From Stenocarpella maydis (taxonomy: Eukaryota > Ascomycota > Sordariomycetes > Diaporthales > Diaporthaceae), in assembly GCA_002270565.1 (NCBI GenBank), contig NQMI01000087.1, positions 124,001 through 188,000 on the forward strand: a stretch of 64,000 bases of DNA, given 5' to 3'. Of the stretch, positions 43,726 through 55,452 are shown one piece after another. Under the pieces are notes generated by a model that saw only the letters and a program-made list of their open reading frames with translations, searched no databases and had not been told where the DNA came from. The translations under genes were made by a program, and so were the position numbers. How positions within the stretch are numbered: position 1 is the first letter of the stretch; every line of letters begins with the position of its first letter.

Positions 43726-45453
43726 CTTGTCAGGGCGGATGGTATCAATTAATTTTGTCTGGTAACACCAACGACTCAGTAAACAACACAAGTGCTGTTC
43801 TAATGGAGAATATAATTGAAGATAGGAAGCCGGTATCTGTGACTATGCAGGGTGACTCTACGAGGCACCAGTGCAGAAGAAGGAATATGCTCTGGATGAT
43901 AATGAATGTAGTGATGGAACAAAAGTAAGCCGTGGGGTGTTGGGAGTTAGACCACTGCACTTCAAAGTTGTGGCTCTTGGGTGAAGAAGATCCCAGACTT
44001 CTGGGGACGATGTTGGTATCAGGTTGGCGGGACAGACGACAATTGGGCAAATGTAGTATAGATGTAGGATCAATGCTAAAGTGGGAGAGAGAGTCGGCAA
44101 CGCTGTCGGGATGTGTGCAGAATAGGAAGCTCGAAGATTATTTGTATCGTCAAGCCCCTGTCCAATGCTGGGAGATCGAGGGAAGATCCAGCGTGGAGGG
44201 GGACTGCTGATGGGAAACGAAGTACTTACCTGTGAACTTGCGGACAGTTGCTAGGTGATGATGTTGTTTGGGTAGCAGGTTGGTTGGTGATCTGGCAGGC
44301 GGGCAGAAATGGAGGAGACAAGAGGTTGCGAAGTTGACGGAGCAGTGTTTTGTTGACGACGGAGAAGGGTTTGAGGCGCTAAGCCAGCAGACTATCAACG
44401 GCTTCTAGAATGCCATGGGTGAATGCCATGTCTAGTGACTCTAGTCTGCTAATTCGTTTGTATTGATGCCTGCCGTGGTGCCCAGCTTGGTCCAACGTGT
44501 GAAACTCCATTGACTTGTGCTGGTATCATTGCAATCGGACCCACATGTTTAGTATAAACACTCAACCTGTGCAATTAACTACGGAGAGAATGGTTGCGAT
44601 CGTCCTGGCAAGTCTTGATAATCTCGTTGCGGACCCTTGATATAACGAAGTTATTGTTCAAAGCCCCGGAGCGCTGCTGAAGACCCAAATACCTATCCTC
44701 TTGTAGGCCATCATCATGGTAGATCCAGCTTTTGTTCCGGTACTGTAGGCATCTATCGTACTAAGTCACGACCGTGGAAGAACCAAGTGGAGACAATATT
44801 TGTGTAGTGGTGAATTAAAGAGATTTCACTGGACAGACAGCATGTCTGCTGGTCTTGACATAAGCAGTCACATGTGAACAGCTCCAAGATTCTTATTGCT
44901 TAATTTACATTGTTTCTGAAATTGAAGAACCACCCAGTCCAGTCAGTGTCTCCATTCTACTCTGGATATTTCGTTAACAAAGATTGTTTTGTCTGATGAG
45001 CCCTCATTCGCTCAATCCAGAGTATGGGGACAGAAGAATGGAAGTGACACTGACTAGGCAAAGTCACAGGGCTCTCCAGGTGGGCACCTGAGGATGGATA
45101 TACCTAGGTACTGAGCCATTGCCCAGACGAAAAGGCGGGATTGGAGATATTTGAGGCTATTGAAAATGGGAAGGGGAAAAAAAAAGGGAAAGAGTGAGAC
45201 AGAAGAGATTTAGCTAGATTTGAACATTTCTATTTAGGAGATATATGGATATGTCATTTACATAGGAATTTGCCAGACGTATGAAGTAGAAGGTGTTTCT
45301 CTTGTGCTGTGCCTGTGCGTGCCAGTTCGACGGAAACTGATGGGACATCCAACTGCTCGAAAGGGAGTCTCATCTATGGTCGTTTCTGACATCTGATTTG
45401 GTTGTACCAGTGTACCGATGTCTATCCAGGTATTCGGCAGTCTAGGTCCCGAC
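43726..45453. other. 1.7 kb intergenic with a MITE-like inverted repeat
   Basis: The first ~700 bp is promoter/5' leader of the 792-aa gene. An imperfect inverted repeat lies at 44941-45055, and there is an A-run at 45176-45187. No gene is supported. Confidence 0.4.
44941..45055. repeat. Imperfect inverted repeat (115 bp)
   Basis: The left arm (44941-44967) contains AGTCAGTGTC, TCCATTCT and ACTCTGGAT. The right arm (45014-45055) contains the same three blocks in reverse complement with two small insertions. The middle is AT-rich. This looks like a short foldback element or a MITE remnant. Confidence 0.6.
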
Positions 45454-46497
45454 CTATGCTGAGGACGTAACAAGAAGCTGCTTCTCGTCCCCAGAGCTGG
45501 CTGCATCACTCTCTTCGTCGTCGGAATCCTCCTCGTCGGAATCCTCAAACTCGACATACTTGTCGATCAGGAACTTGAGGTCATCGAGCGCCTGTGCTCG
45601 GGCCTTGGTGCCGGGGACATGCGCCGAGTACATGATCTCCTCCTTGATGGCGTACAGCCTGTTCCTGTCGTCGGCCTCCTCCTGCGGCTCGTCGGGCGGG
45701 TAGTTCTTGAAGTACTCGCGGCGGTACTCGCGGGCCTTCATGTGGTGGTGGTCGACGCGCCACATGCCCATGGCCATCTCGTGGTGGGCGTAGTAGGCGC
45801 ACGAGTCGAAGATGTAGATGTTTCCCGTCCGCATCTCGGTCCCGATGTTCTGCTCATGCAGGTCCCCGTGGATCAGGCAGGGCTTCACCTCCCTGCCGTC
45901 CTCGGTCAGCCGGTTCAGCAGCCGCGGGATCACCGTCTTGAGCGTCAGCTCCATCGCGTCATCCAGTTCCGGCCAGGCGCCGTTGACCTTCCTGTCGAGC
46001 TGGTGCACTCCCGAGAGCAGCTTGGTAAAGAAGGTGGTCCAGCTGCTCTCCCAGTCCGCGGTAAGTGGGAGCTTGCCATCGTACGGCGTTATGTGGAAGC
46101 CGAACTTGCCCGTGGGCGAGACGCTGGTCCGGTGGAGCTCCGCAATCTTCTTGCCCAGCTGCTCGGGGTTGGCAGGGCGATGGTCGATCTCGAGGTAGTC
46201 GCATAAGAAGAATGCACCCTCAGAGTCGACACATTTGCCGGCTGCTTTGGCCTTTGGTACGAGCGACGGCACTGTATTCTCGAGCTCCTTCATGCAGGCA
46301 AACTCTCCGAGAACACGGGGACCAGCAAGGTCGCCCTTGATGATCTTTAGGAAGTAGTCATGTAGTGTCCCGTCTTCCTTTCTGGTGGTGAGCTTGCCAG
46401 TTGCGGACCATGAAGAGTTGCCATATCGCTCCGCATTCACAATGGCCTCGCCCCCTCCCAGGGCTATATCAACGAGGTAAGCTTGGCAGTCGGACAT
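45454..46497 (-). CDS. Fructosamine/ketosamine-3-kinase family protein, 347 aa
   Basis: It is likely to phosphorylate protein-bound ketosamines (fructosamine or ribulosamine), destabilising glycation adducts in the cytosol. The protein-kinase-like fold shows the N-lobe GNSSWSATGKL...YFLKIIKG (ATP-binding Lys), the hinge AFFLCDYLEID, the catalytic CLIHGDLHEQNIG (HGDL-x-x-x-N) and IYIFDSCAYYAHHEM (the DFG-equivalent metal Asp plus H-H-E-M typical of the family). The C-terminus (about 315-347) is an acidic Asp/Glu/Ser tail, unusual for bacterial members. The chosen start is the ATG at 46497. An upstream frame from 46682 could be joined in phase by a 41-bp intron with a weak GTTAGA donor, but I do not favour it. 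Confidence 0.85.
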   Translation of the reverse strand: MSDCQAYLVDIALGGGEAIVNAERYGNSSWSATGKLTTRKEDGTLHDYFLKIIKGDLAGPRVLGEFACMKELENTVPSLVPKAKAAGKCVDSEGAFFLCDYLEIDHRPANPEQLGKKIAELHRTSVSPTGKFGFHITPYDGKLPLTADWESSWTTFFTKLLSGVHQLDRKVNGAWPELDDAMELTLKTVIPRLLNRLTEDGREVKPCLIHGDLHEQNIGTEMRTGNIYIFDSCAYYAHHEMAMGMWRVDHHHMKAREYRREYFKNYPPDEPQEEADDRNRLYAIKEEIMYSAHVPGTKARAQALDDLKFLIDKYVEFEDSDEEDSDDEESDAASSGDEKQLLVTSSA

Positions 46498-47649
46498 GGC
46501 GGAAGGGGCGGGCTTATCTAACCATTGATCACTGCCTGGTCAAAGAATATGCGCTCAGTGTCTCTCCTCTGGAGTGCCTGCACTTGGAATTCTTCATACG
46601 GTGGGGCCGGGTCTGTGTGAGCCTTCGCTGCCTGCACCGGGTCGGTCTCTGAGTACCTTGGGGCGGTTTCAAAGTGCGGCATCTTTCGCTGTGTGTGGCT
46701 GATGTCGATGCTGGAGAGAGGAGAAGTGGACGGATCGTCTGCTATTTCCAATCTCTCCCTCACGGCTCTGGCGTGAGATCTTTATCCACCCGCTGGAACC
46801 AACTGTGCCTGCGCAAGACAGCCGTCCACGGCGGCCAATTGGCCAGACGGCGGCGATCTGGCGCAGGCTGGAAGATGTGAATGAAACCTCTTGGCCGCAT
46901 TTCTCGGTGAGTGTGCTTCTGAGCGGGCCAAAGCGATGGCTTTGGACCACTGAGCAAGCGGTCGATGGGTCGGGCCTGTGACCAGGAATGGATGCTGTTG
47001 CTGAATTTAGGTGTGTCAGACTGCAGTAGAGGGCTGAGCCCCATGACGGCGTGCATCCTTCTGCACCGGACCCGCCCCGGATGTAACTCGATCTTCCACT
47101 GTGGCACCCCGACAGAAGCAACAGTTACTGTGTACCACACCTGCGTAGATGGTAGACTGCGTGGCGTCAAACGTGAGGAGAAATCCCGTAGTTAAGCCTT
47201 CATAGGAGGTCGAGAGGCTGGCAAGCAGAAGCAGCAGAGTGCGATTGTCTGCGGCACATCGAAGATGGGAGAATGCGGCCCCAGCTGTGAGGCTGGTGCG
47301 AATGCGGCACAGCACTCAGCAGCCCCCTTGGCCCGATCCTGCCGGCCACGAAGGCCCAAATACTCGCCTCGGCAACGTACTGAAGGGAGCCCAAACAGCA
47401 GCCCGAAACACCACGCAATGCTCAGCACCAACGGCTCCCAGCTCCAGCTGGCCGCTGGCCGCTGGCCGGTGTGCCGGCCGTGGCCGTCTGGGCCTGTAAG
47501 ACTCGCTTCATCATCAGCACTCTTGGCCCTCTGAGAGCTCTCTCTCCGTCCCGCCCATCTCCTCGACTCGCTGGTATTTTGTATTAACATCACATTCAGA
47601 CGTGTTTTGTGCCCCCAATTGTCTCTGATGTCTAGGGAAGTTTGACACA
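46498..47649. promoter_or_regulatory. Divergent promoter region, kinase and NACHT-WD40 gene
   Basis: This 1.15-kb space lies between the two divergent starts. Several overlapping frames exist on the minus strand but read as Arg/Ser/Pro noise. There is no clear TATA box. Confidence 0.4.
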
Positions 47650-50600
47650 ATGGTAAGTGCAATCCGGACTGCAGCTTGGCAATGGTCATATCTAATTGTT
47701 ATGCAGTGGAAACGGCTCAAGTCAAGAAAGACCGAGCCGAAGGCGGTTGAGGTCGAAGATGTGAGGGGTCGGAGCTCGCAGCCCAAGATCGTGGTGGACT
47801 GTGATGATCAGCCGAGCCGGAGTGCGGCTTGCAGTGATCTCGGAGACCCACTGAACGTGAATGACCGTTTCCCAAGCCTTAGGAGAAAGGCATCCATGCA
47901 AAGCAACATCTCGGATGTCTACGGCAACCTGATGCCATCATCCTCGTCGACAGTTGCCAGGCAGCGCTCACAAGACCGGCGGTCTGACCCGCTTGGTCTC
48001 ACTGTCTTGTACGCACCAGAGCCGGGGCAGCGCACAGTCGACATTATTTTTATCCACGGGCTCGGCGGGACGAGCGTGCGGACGTGGTGCCGGAACAGAG
48101 ATCCAAGCTACCTCTGGCCAAAGCATTGGCTCCCAGACGAAACCGACATGTCAACAGCCAGGATCTTAACATTCGGCTATCACGCGCATTTCTCGTCGAA
48201 AAAGGAGCAAACGACCTTGACACTCAACGACTTTGCAAACGACCTGCTGTTCAGAATGAAGTACGACGAGGAGACAGAAGAGCGCCTGGGCCAAGTTCCA
48301 ATTGTATTTGTCGCCCACTCTATGGGGGGGCTCGTTTTCAAGAAAGCCTGTAAGTTGTTCCAGGCGACCGGGCATCTTGGCTGGCTGGCTGGCAGCTAAT
48401 CTTTCGATAGTCATACATGGCTCAATGAATGACGAGTACAAAGACATGGTCTCCAAAGTCAAGGCAGTGCTCTTCCTTTCTACTCCGCATCGAGGCACCG
48501 ACCTCGCAGATATCCTCAACAAGATCCTCTCTAGCTCTGTCTTTGGCCATTCGCCCAAAGACTATGTCAACGAGCTCACGAAAAAGAGCCCCACAATCGA
48601 CGAGCTGAATGAGCAGTTTCGCCATCATGCAGCAAAGCTGCAGATTTTCTCATTTTACGAGACTCTAACCACCACGGTTGGGCCGCTGAAGACGCTGATC
48701 CTCGAGAAGCACTCGTCTGTGCTTGGCTACCAGCACGAGACGCCCCAGCCACTCGTAGCAAACCATCACGACGTGTGCAAGTTCAGCAGCCCGGAGGACC
48801 CCAACTACCAGTCAGTCAAGGGCGCGCTCCGGAGCATTGTGAATAAGGTGCGGTGCTCCACGGAGCACACCTGCGAGGACGAGCGGGATCTCTCCGTGCT
48901 CAGGAAATGGCTTGGAGCCAACAGCCGTCCTCACGAAGACCTGGCAGACACAAGCTCGGCCCGGAAGCCAGGCACATGCGAGGGGCTGCTGCAGGCCCCC
49001 GAGTTCGGGAAATGGCTCGACTCTGAGCTGCGATGTCCTCAGCTGCTATGGACGCACGCACCGCCTGGCAGCGGCAAGACATACCAGACGTCCTTTGTTA
49101 TCGACACCCTGCTTGAGCGAAATGCCAAGTGCGTCTACTGGTTCTTCGAGTACCGGGATGCGCGTAAACGCCCGCTCAGGAACATGCTGCGGTCGATGGC
49201 ATACCAGATTGCAGTCCATGACCCGACATATCGGAGGGCACTTGTTGCCATGCAGCGTTCTGGCACGCAGGTAATAAATGGGGATGCTCACGCAATCTGG
49301 CGGAATGTTCTGGGGGCAAATCTATCCAAATGCCAGTCGCGCATCTATCTTGTCATCGATGCCTTGGACGAGGCAGACTCGGCCAGAACGCTTCTGGAGC
49401 TCTTTTCTAGTCTTGCCAATGTCCAAGTGAGCCTACAGATTCTCATCATGAGCCGCGGGCTCTCGAGCATTCGGAACGCAATGCTGCGGCTGCACAAGAA
49501 GGCGCCGAACGTCGTATTCAACGAGATGGCTCTCACCAACAATCTAAATGACATTCGGCTAGCCGTCACTGATGAGATGGATGAGTTCCCAGGAGACGAG
49601 CAGTTCAAACAGGACATCATCAAGGAGGTCGTGTCCAGGTCTGAAGGCAACTTCCTGTGGGCCAGTCTTGTACTGAAACGAATCCTTCAGTGTCACCGAC
49701 AAGAAGACGTCAAGCGGGTAATGCAAAGCACCCCGGACGGTATGGACCAGCTGTACGAGAGGATGGTGGAGGCAATTGCCAGTCTAGATCAAGAAGAAGA
49801 CAAGAACTTGTCCAGGATCTTCCTCTCATGGGCAATGTACTCTATCACACCAATCAGCATAGAGGACCTCAAGGGTGTATACAACGCCGAGCTATCCTCT
49901 CTGATCGACCTCAGACACACTATTGGTCAGCTATGTGGAGAGTTTGCAACCCTGGACGGCCAAGACTGCATTGTGTTGGTTCATCAAACTGCGCGCGAGT
50001 ATCTGAAAACCACCAAGGCCCTTCCATTCTCACTGGCAGCCAGCGAGGTGAATGAAGAGCTTCTCTCCCAATGCCTTACCTTGCTCTGTGACCCCGCCCT
50101 CAAGGGCCAGATAAGGCAGGGCAAAGCGCCGCAGTTCCTCGCGTATGCCGCTGCATCATGGCACATCCACATGGAGAGGGCATCTGTTGACTCGGAAAGG
50201 GTCCTCCAGACGCTCTTCAAGTTCTTCCACGACAGCGCGCCTCTGGTGTGGATCCAATACCTTTCCACGAATGATCAGCTCCCAGTGCTGGTGACAGTGT
50301 CTGCGTCACTGCAGGCATTCGTGCGACGACGCAGGAAGGCCGACTCAATAAAGCCCCCCACGATGCACCGCATCCCTGAGCTGGCTCTCCTGGAGGGCTG
50401 GGCGGTGGATCTTGTCAAGATGACTGGCAAGTTTGGCAACCACCTCATCGATGACCCAGAGGCAATCTACAAGTACATACCATCGTTGAGCCCGCAGAAC
50501 TCGGTGCTTTACAGAAAGTACGCCGACAAGCCGACTTCAAGGATCTCAGTCACTGGTCTCACGGGGGCTGAATGGGATGACTGCCTCGCGAGAGTGACCA

Positions 50601-52768
50601 ACGGGTCTGACCCGTCGCTTCATGTCGCTGTCTCTGCACAGCATCTCGCTGTGGCAAATGACTCTCCAAACGGGACGATCCGTCTCTGGAGCAATGTTAT
50701 CTTCCAAGAGGTTTATACGTTCAGTCCCGGCGAGCCAATCTGCTCCATCACCTTCAGCCAGTCAGGATCTCTTTTGGCCGTACACGGTCTTGACCACACA
50801 TTTATCTGGAGGGTGGGTGACGGAGAACTCTTGAATAAAGTCAACAACCCACATCAGGATCGGGCAGACACTCTTGCCTTTGGACCACAGGAGAAATTCA
50901 TCGTGATTGCCACGAACCTCCGCCGCGTGTACAGGCTGGATCTAGAAAGCGAGGAGGAGCAGCCATCATGGATCGCGTTTGACCAGTCACTCCTCGAGGA
51001 GACCTCCCTCCCGGAGGGGGCCTTCATCAACTCTCCGTCGTCTATGGCCTTCAACCCAGACTGCACCCAGCTCGCAGTGGCATACAAGGGCTTTCCCCTC
51101 TCCATCTGGAGCATCGACCCGCCAAAGATGATAGCCCGCTGCTCGGTGCGCCGCCACGCACAGGGCCACACCAGCGGCACATCTTGGACGGGTGTGTCGC
51201 GCGTGGTGTGGCACCCCTTCAACGGGCAGGTCCTGGGCATCTACCGCGACGGCCAGATCTTCAAGTGGGGGCCCATGGACGACACGCACGAGGAGGTGCG
51301 GCAGGAGCTGGACGCGACGCCCTCGGACATCACCGTCGCGCGGAGCGGGGCCGTCTTCGCCACGAGCGACGTCCGCGGAACCATCAAGATCTACGACTTC
51401 GCGCACATGGCGCCCATGTACAAGCTCACGAGCGACGACATCATCAAGGCCGTCGCGTTCAGCCCGGACAGCAGGCGGTTCTACGACCTCCGAGGCTCGT
51501 ACTGCAACGTCTGGGAGCCCAACTGCCTCGTCCGCCTGGTGGAGGGCGGCGGCGGCGGCGGCGGCGGCGGCGCGGACGACGAGAGCATCGCCAGCTCGGA
51601 GCTCAAGGACCGCGCCGACAGCTGGAGCGTCGCGGCGGCGACGGACAGGGACGACTCGCGGTCCACCGTGACGTCGCTCGCGGCGTCCGAGGCCCATGCC
51701 GACTCCCGCCCGGCCATCACCGCCGTGGCGCCCGCGCGCGAGAACCAGAGGCTCGTCGTGTACGCCAAGGACGACGGGACGGTCGAGCTGCTCGACTCCG
51801 GGCGGCAGCGGTCTCACGTCCTTGCGCAGCCTGCGTACGGGATCGGGGTTGGCCCGGTCGCGCTCGCGCCGAGGGGCAATTTCGTCGCGTACAGCCTGCT
51901 CAACGGCCGGGTCACGGTCAAGAGCACCAGGATCTCGCTCAAGTCTGGGAAGCTCATCGCCAAGGAGGTGCTGGCCGAGAAGGGCGACGCCGGCCGTGGG
52001 GTCGTCAGGCAGGTCCTCTTCCACGGCGAGGCGGAGATGCTGCTCATCTGCGGGTCCAAGAAGCTCGAGGTCGTCTGCTTTACCAAGGACAATGCCAAGG
52101 CGGTTAGTGAGAGGGAGGTGGATGATTCTGGGCTGAGCCCGGTTGCGAGATGGGAACATCACCCCACTGACCCGAGCCTCCTGCTTGCGTTCACTGCCAG
52201 CGGCATCGAGGTCTATTCCTGGGAAGATATCAGCAGTGCAAAGTATACTATCCCAGTCGATCTTTCACATGGGACAGGCTTGATCTCGCTGCTACCAGAC
52301 GCTTCGAACCTGGCCGTCGAGGAGATCGTCCCTTCAGCGCACAACAAGACCCACATGGCAGTGGTGTCGTTCGAGGAGAACAACAACAGGGTCTTTGGGT
52401 TCGTCTTGCTTGACACCTCGCCCTTGCATGGCGAGGATGCCACGGCGGCCACCATTCTCCCGGTCGATGTGCCTGAGACGGTCGGAAAGCGGGTCGAGCA
52501 ACCTGTGGGCTTCCTCGAGGACGGCAGGCTGGTGTTCCTGGACGAGGCACTGTGGGTGTGCACGACCAGGCTGTCACTGCCGGGCTCTACCGGGGCCGAG
52601 GATGCTGCCCCGGCTGTAAGGAGACACTTCTTCGTGCCGCACGACTGGCTGAACAGCGCAGGGATGGCCTTGTGCCGCGTGCAGCCCGACGGGACGTTCC
52701 TCTGTCCCAGCAAGGGGGAGCTGGCGGTGGTCAGGGGTGATCTGGGAACGGACTGGGGTGGGATCTGA
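47650..52768 (+). CDS. Alpha/beta-hydrolase - NACHT - WD40 protein (fungal NLR), 1667 aa
   Basis: This is probably a cytosolic STAND receptor for non-self or damage signals. Exon 1 is only the ATG (47650-47652). Intron 1 (47653-47706) opens GTAAGT, has a TCTAAT branch site and ends ATGCAG. Exon 2 is 47707-48349, intron 2 is GTAAGT...GCTAAT...GATAG, and exon 3 is 48411-52768. Residues about 100-330 form a SesB/DUF676-like lipase-esterase: IIFIHGLGGTSVRTW, VFVAHSMGGLVFKKA (nucleophile Ser, split from the next block by intron 2) and VLFLSTPHRGTDLAD. The NACHT core follows: LLWTHAPPGSGKTYQTS (Walker A), RIYLVIDALDEAD (Walker B), LQILIMSRG. A helical arm ends near residue 800, and the C-terminal ~800 residues are degenerate WD40-type beta-propeller repeats (IRLWSN, FKWGPMD, IKIYDFAH). 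A nine-Gly run sits between propeller repeats (about 51547-51573). Confidence 0.9.
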
Positions 52769-53556
52769 GATTGAGACTTGCTTTTCCCGGGGAGTATTAA
52801 GCATTGCATGGCGTATGGAATTAGGGTTTTTGGTTCTTGTTGGGCTTCGGATGGGTACGACGTCACTCATGCAGCGCGGGTGAGACTCTGAGCGGATCAT
52901 TTCCTGTTTGGTCGCGGATTGAGGCCAAATTGTGGCTCTACCTTGTCCGGCCGCTGCGCAGCCACCCCCACAACTCACTGCGTAGCGTGACAAAATGACC
53001 ATCAGCTAGCTAGTCTCAATTCAATCAACGTCGCCAGACTGAGTTATTCCACGTTGGAAGCAGCTGTCCTGTAGGCTATGAGCCTGGTACGTGCTACAAG
53101 GATAGAGAGGGGGCTTAATCTCTCCCGCTCTTGATTAATCCTTGACAGATCAAGCTCATACGCTCAAGTGACACCTGAAATGTCAAACTAGCAGTGCCGC
53201 CAGCACGCTGGCCCGCACAGCCCTGGTTTGCTGTTGGGCGGGGTTTTGTCCCCTGGCAACGTCGCATTTGGCCTCACTGCAGCTGGACCAAACCGTGTAA
53301 GCTGGTTGGCTCGGGTGCATCCACCGGGGCTGAGTTGTCGACCATAGGTAAGCTGCTTAAAATCCGCCCTGTTCCCCGTGTGAATCATCTTGTGTCGTGC
53401 AACCTCAAGCTTCCTCGCAAACCCTCACCTCTCTTCCCGGCTTCCCCACCTCATCTTCTGATAGCGTCTACGGTATCGCCAGCTACACCACTACCTCTCA
53501 CAGTGTTTCCCATGCGTCCCATGTGGCTGCCTGCCTGACCAACACGTCGTGCGAAG
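52769..53556. other. Intergenic, no supported gene
   Basis: 3' flank of the NACHT gene and promoter of the next gene. No conserved feature is seen. Confidence 0.4.
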
Positions 53557-54352
53557 ATGGTCGCGCAGCAACTCACCCCCGAGGTGGCGCAGCCAAGCGT
53601 CCTGGGCGAGATCGACCCCGGGCCCGGCATGCTGGGTCTGCATCGCGAACCTTATACAGCTGCATCGCCCAGCGGAGATGCCGCCAGATCTGCCACAAGG
53701 CGGCTCATCATGGAAAGCAGCTTTTCCTCAGATGAGCGCAGACACTCATGCGGATACCTCAGACCTTTCGAGCTTCCCCTGAAGCATCAACCGGTGGTGT
53801 TTACCATTGGCAAATTCAACAGCACCGCGAGCGTCGACGCCGAGGCCGGCGTCAAGGAGGAGAGCGTAGCTGGAGTCGGCAAGACTTCCGCCATTCGGAT
53901 GAACAATTACAACTTCCCCTACAGCATTTGGCCCTCAACAAGAGAGCAACTCGGACTGTTGAAGGGATTGCCGTCAACACGGCAACACGATATCGGGGAA
54001 CCCGGGATTGAATTGCCCAGGCCTTTGGTCACCGGCTCTAAGGCGTTTTCAAATTTTTGTGCTGGAGTACTCATGCGCGAAATGTTCATTTGGGTCTCTG
54101 CAATCAACATGGCAAGTTGTCCCCTACGATGAATGCCAATTATGGACACAACTAACCCATCGATAGACCACCTCGCAATACGAGGAGCATGAGCTCCTTC
54201 GCGTATCGAGGCAGTCGGCCGAGCTGCTCCTGCGGTTGGTGGCAGCCACTGACTCTTGTCTTCGTATGCTCTTGCCAAATCTGGTGATGAGAGTTGCAAG
54301 AGTCGAGCAGTGTACTGGAAAACTTCACTGCCTCCTGGATGACCCCGGCTAA
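53557..54352 (+). CDS. Hypothetical protein, 246 aa, with a GC-AG intron
   Basis: No family is recognised. Exon 1 (53557-54111) codes 185 residues from MVAQQLTPEVAQPS to MFIWVSAINM. Exon 2 (54167-54352) codes TTSQYEEHELLRVSRQSAELLLRL...LLDDPG and a stop. The 55-bp intron begins GCAAGT (the consensus GC donor), has an ACTAAC branch site and ends GATAG; it is phase 0. The C-terminal exon is strongly helical and Leu/Arg-rich, which supports it as real coding sequence. There is no signal peptide and no metal-binding motif. Position just upstream of the zinc-finger gene on the same strand gives no functional hint. Confidence 0.5.
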
Positions 54353-54561
54353 GACATTTGTTGAATCAACGCTCGCAGTCCTGTGAACGTTAAGACACCT
54401 GAACTACACCAAACCATCGCCATCTTGCTTGGCACCGCCACGCCGCCGGCGAGGCTCAAATTGCGAACAACGAAGAACACAACCAAAACCTGAGTCACAT
54501 GACTCACAACATATATCCAAGCCAACACGAATGAGCAAGAGCTCGTTCGGGAATCGACAGA

Positions 54562-55452
54562 ATGGAGACCTACACGGATTTTGCGTCCTGCAACACGACG
54601 CTCGACGATATCGGTCCAGCGGAGATTGAACAAATGCTGCAACAAATTCAGTGGGAGCAAGAAATCGACCAGCAACTCTTTGCGAGGACCGAAGACCATG
54701 CAGCAAACCTCGACCCGAGTTTCTCACCCCTATCGGGGTATGCCAGCCCCAGCAGCATGACGACAGGCAGCACAAACCAAAGCCCGTTAGTGCCATTCCT
54801 GGACTATGACATGTCTTTCCCCGTGGTCCCGGCCACGGGAGACTTAGAAAGCCTCTTCCCGGAGCTCATGGGCCATTCTATCAACATGAATTCAGATTGG
54901 GCATTGTCCGCTCCAGAGGGCTACAACGCCCCCTTCTTTACCTCATATGATGCGCAAGCCAAGACCACATCCCGTAACCCACCAGCCGGTCAGCTGTTCC
55001 CTACCACATCCCTAGATACCACGCCACACCAAAACAACTCCACCGTCAACACATATTCCACCATGCAGCCACCCTCGGCCGCAGCCCAAGCCCCACGCCG
55101 CACACCAACACCACCACCACCACCACCATCATCACAACTGGCCACCGCAACCAGCCTGACCTGCTCCCACTGCGGGGCCACCTTCACGGACAGGACCAGG
55201 TTAAAGGTCCATACCAACAAACACACAAAGCCCTTCCGGTGCTCCGCCGGGGGCTGCGGCTACGCCACCGCCGAGAAGAAGAGCCTCCAGCGGCACCTGC
55301 TGGCCAAGTTCAAGTGGGACGAGGGGCACCGGGCCGCGGCGCGGAGCGAGGGCGTGAAACAGGTCCGGCACCGCTGCCCGCGCGAGGGGTGCACGTACGC
55401 GACGGTCCGGGAGGACAACCTAAAGAGGCACGTGAATACGTGTGCCCAGTGA
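54562..55452 (+). CDS. C2H2 zinc-finger protein, 296 aa
   Basis: A probable nuclear transcription factor. The C-terminus holds three C2H2-type fingers: CSHCGATF...HTNKH (CX2C-X12-HX3H), CSAGGCGYATAEKKSLQRH followed by a long spacer to the last His, and CPREGCTYATVREDNLKRH...C (CX4C-X12-H-X4-C). The second and third have the CX4C spacing and a Y-A-T core. Residues 1-200 are Ser/Thr/Pro/Gln-rich and acidic, as for an activation domain, and include a polyproline run coded by (CCA/CAC) repeats near 55107-55130. Single exon; the ATG at 54562 is the first in the frame. Target genes cannot be inferred. Confidence 0.85.
   Translation: METYTDFASCNTTLDDIGPAEIEQMLQQIQWEQEIDQQLFARTEDHAANLDPSFSPLSGYASPSSMTTGSTNQSPLVPFLDYDMSFPVVPATGDLESLFPELMGHSINMNSDWALSAPEGYNAPFFTSYDAQAKTTSRNPPAGQLFPTTSLDTTPHQNNSTVNTYSTMQPPSAAAQAPRRTPTPPPPPPSSQLATATSLTCSHCGATFTDRTRLKVHTNKHTKPFRCSAGGCGYATAEKKSLQRHLLAKFKWDEGHRAAARSEGVKQVRHRCPREGCTYATVREDNLKRHVNTCAQ

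Noticed and set aside
46518..46682. Upstream exon of the ketosamine kinase
   Set aside because: The join is in phase but needs a 41-bp intron with a weak GTTAGA donor; the ATG at 46497 already gives a family-like N-terminus. Left as an alternative only.
50987..52162. 391-codon frame antisense to the WD40 region
   Set aside because: Low-complexity Arg/Asp/Val composition and no motif; shadow of the sense gene.
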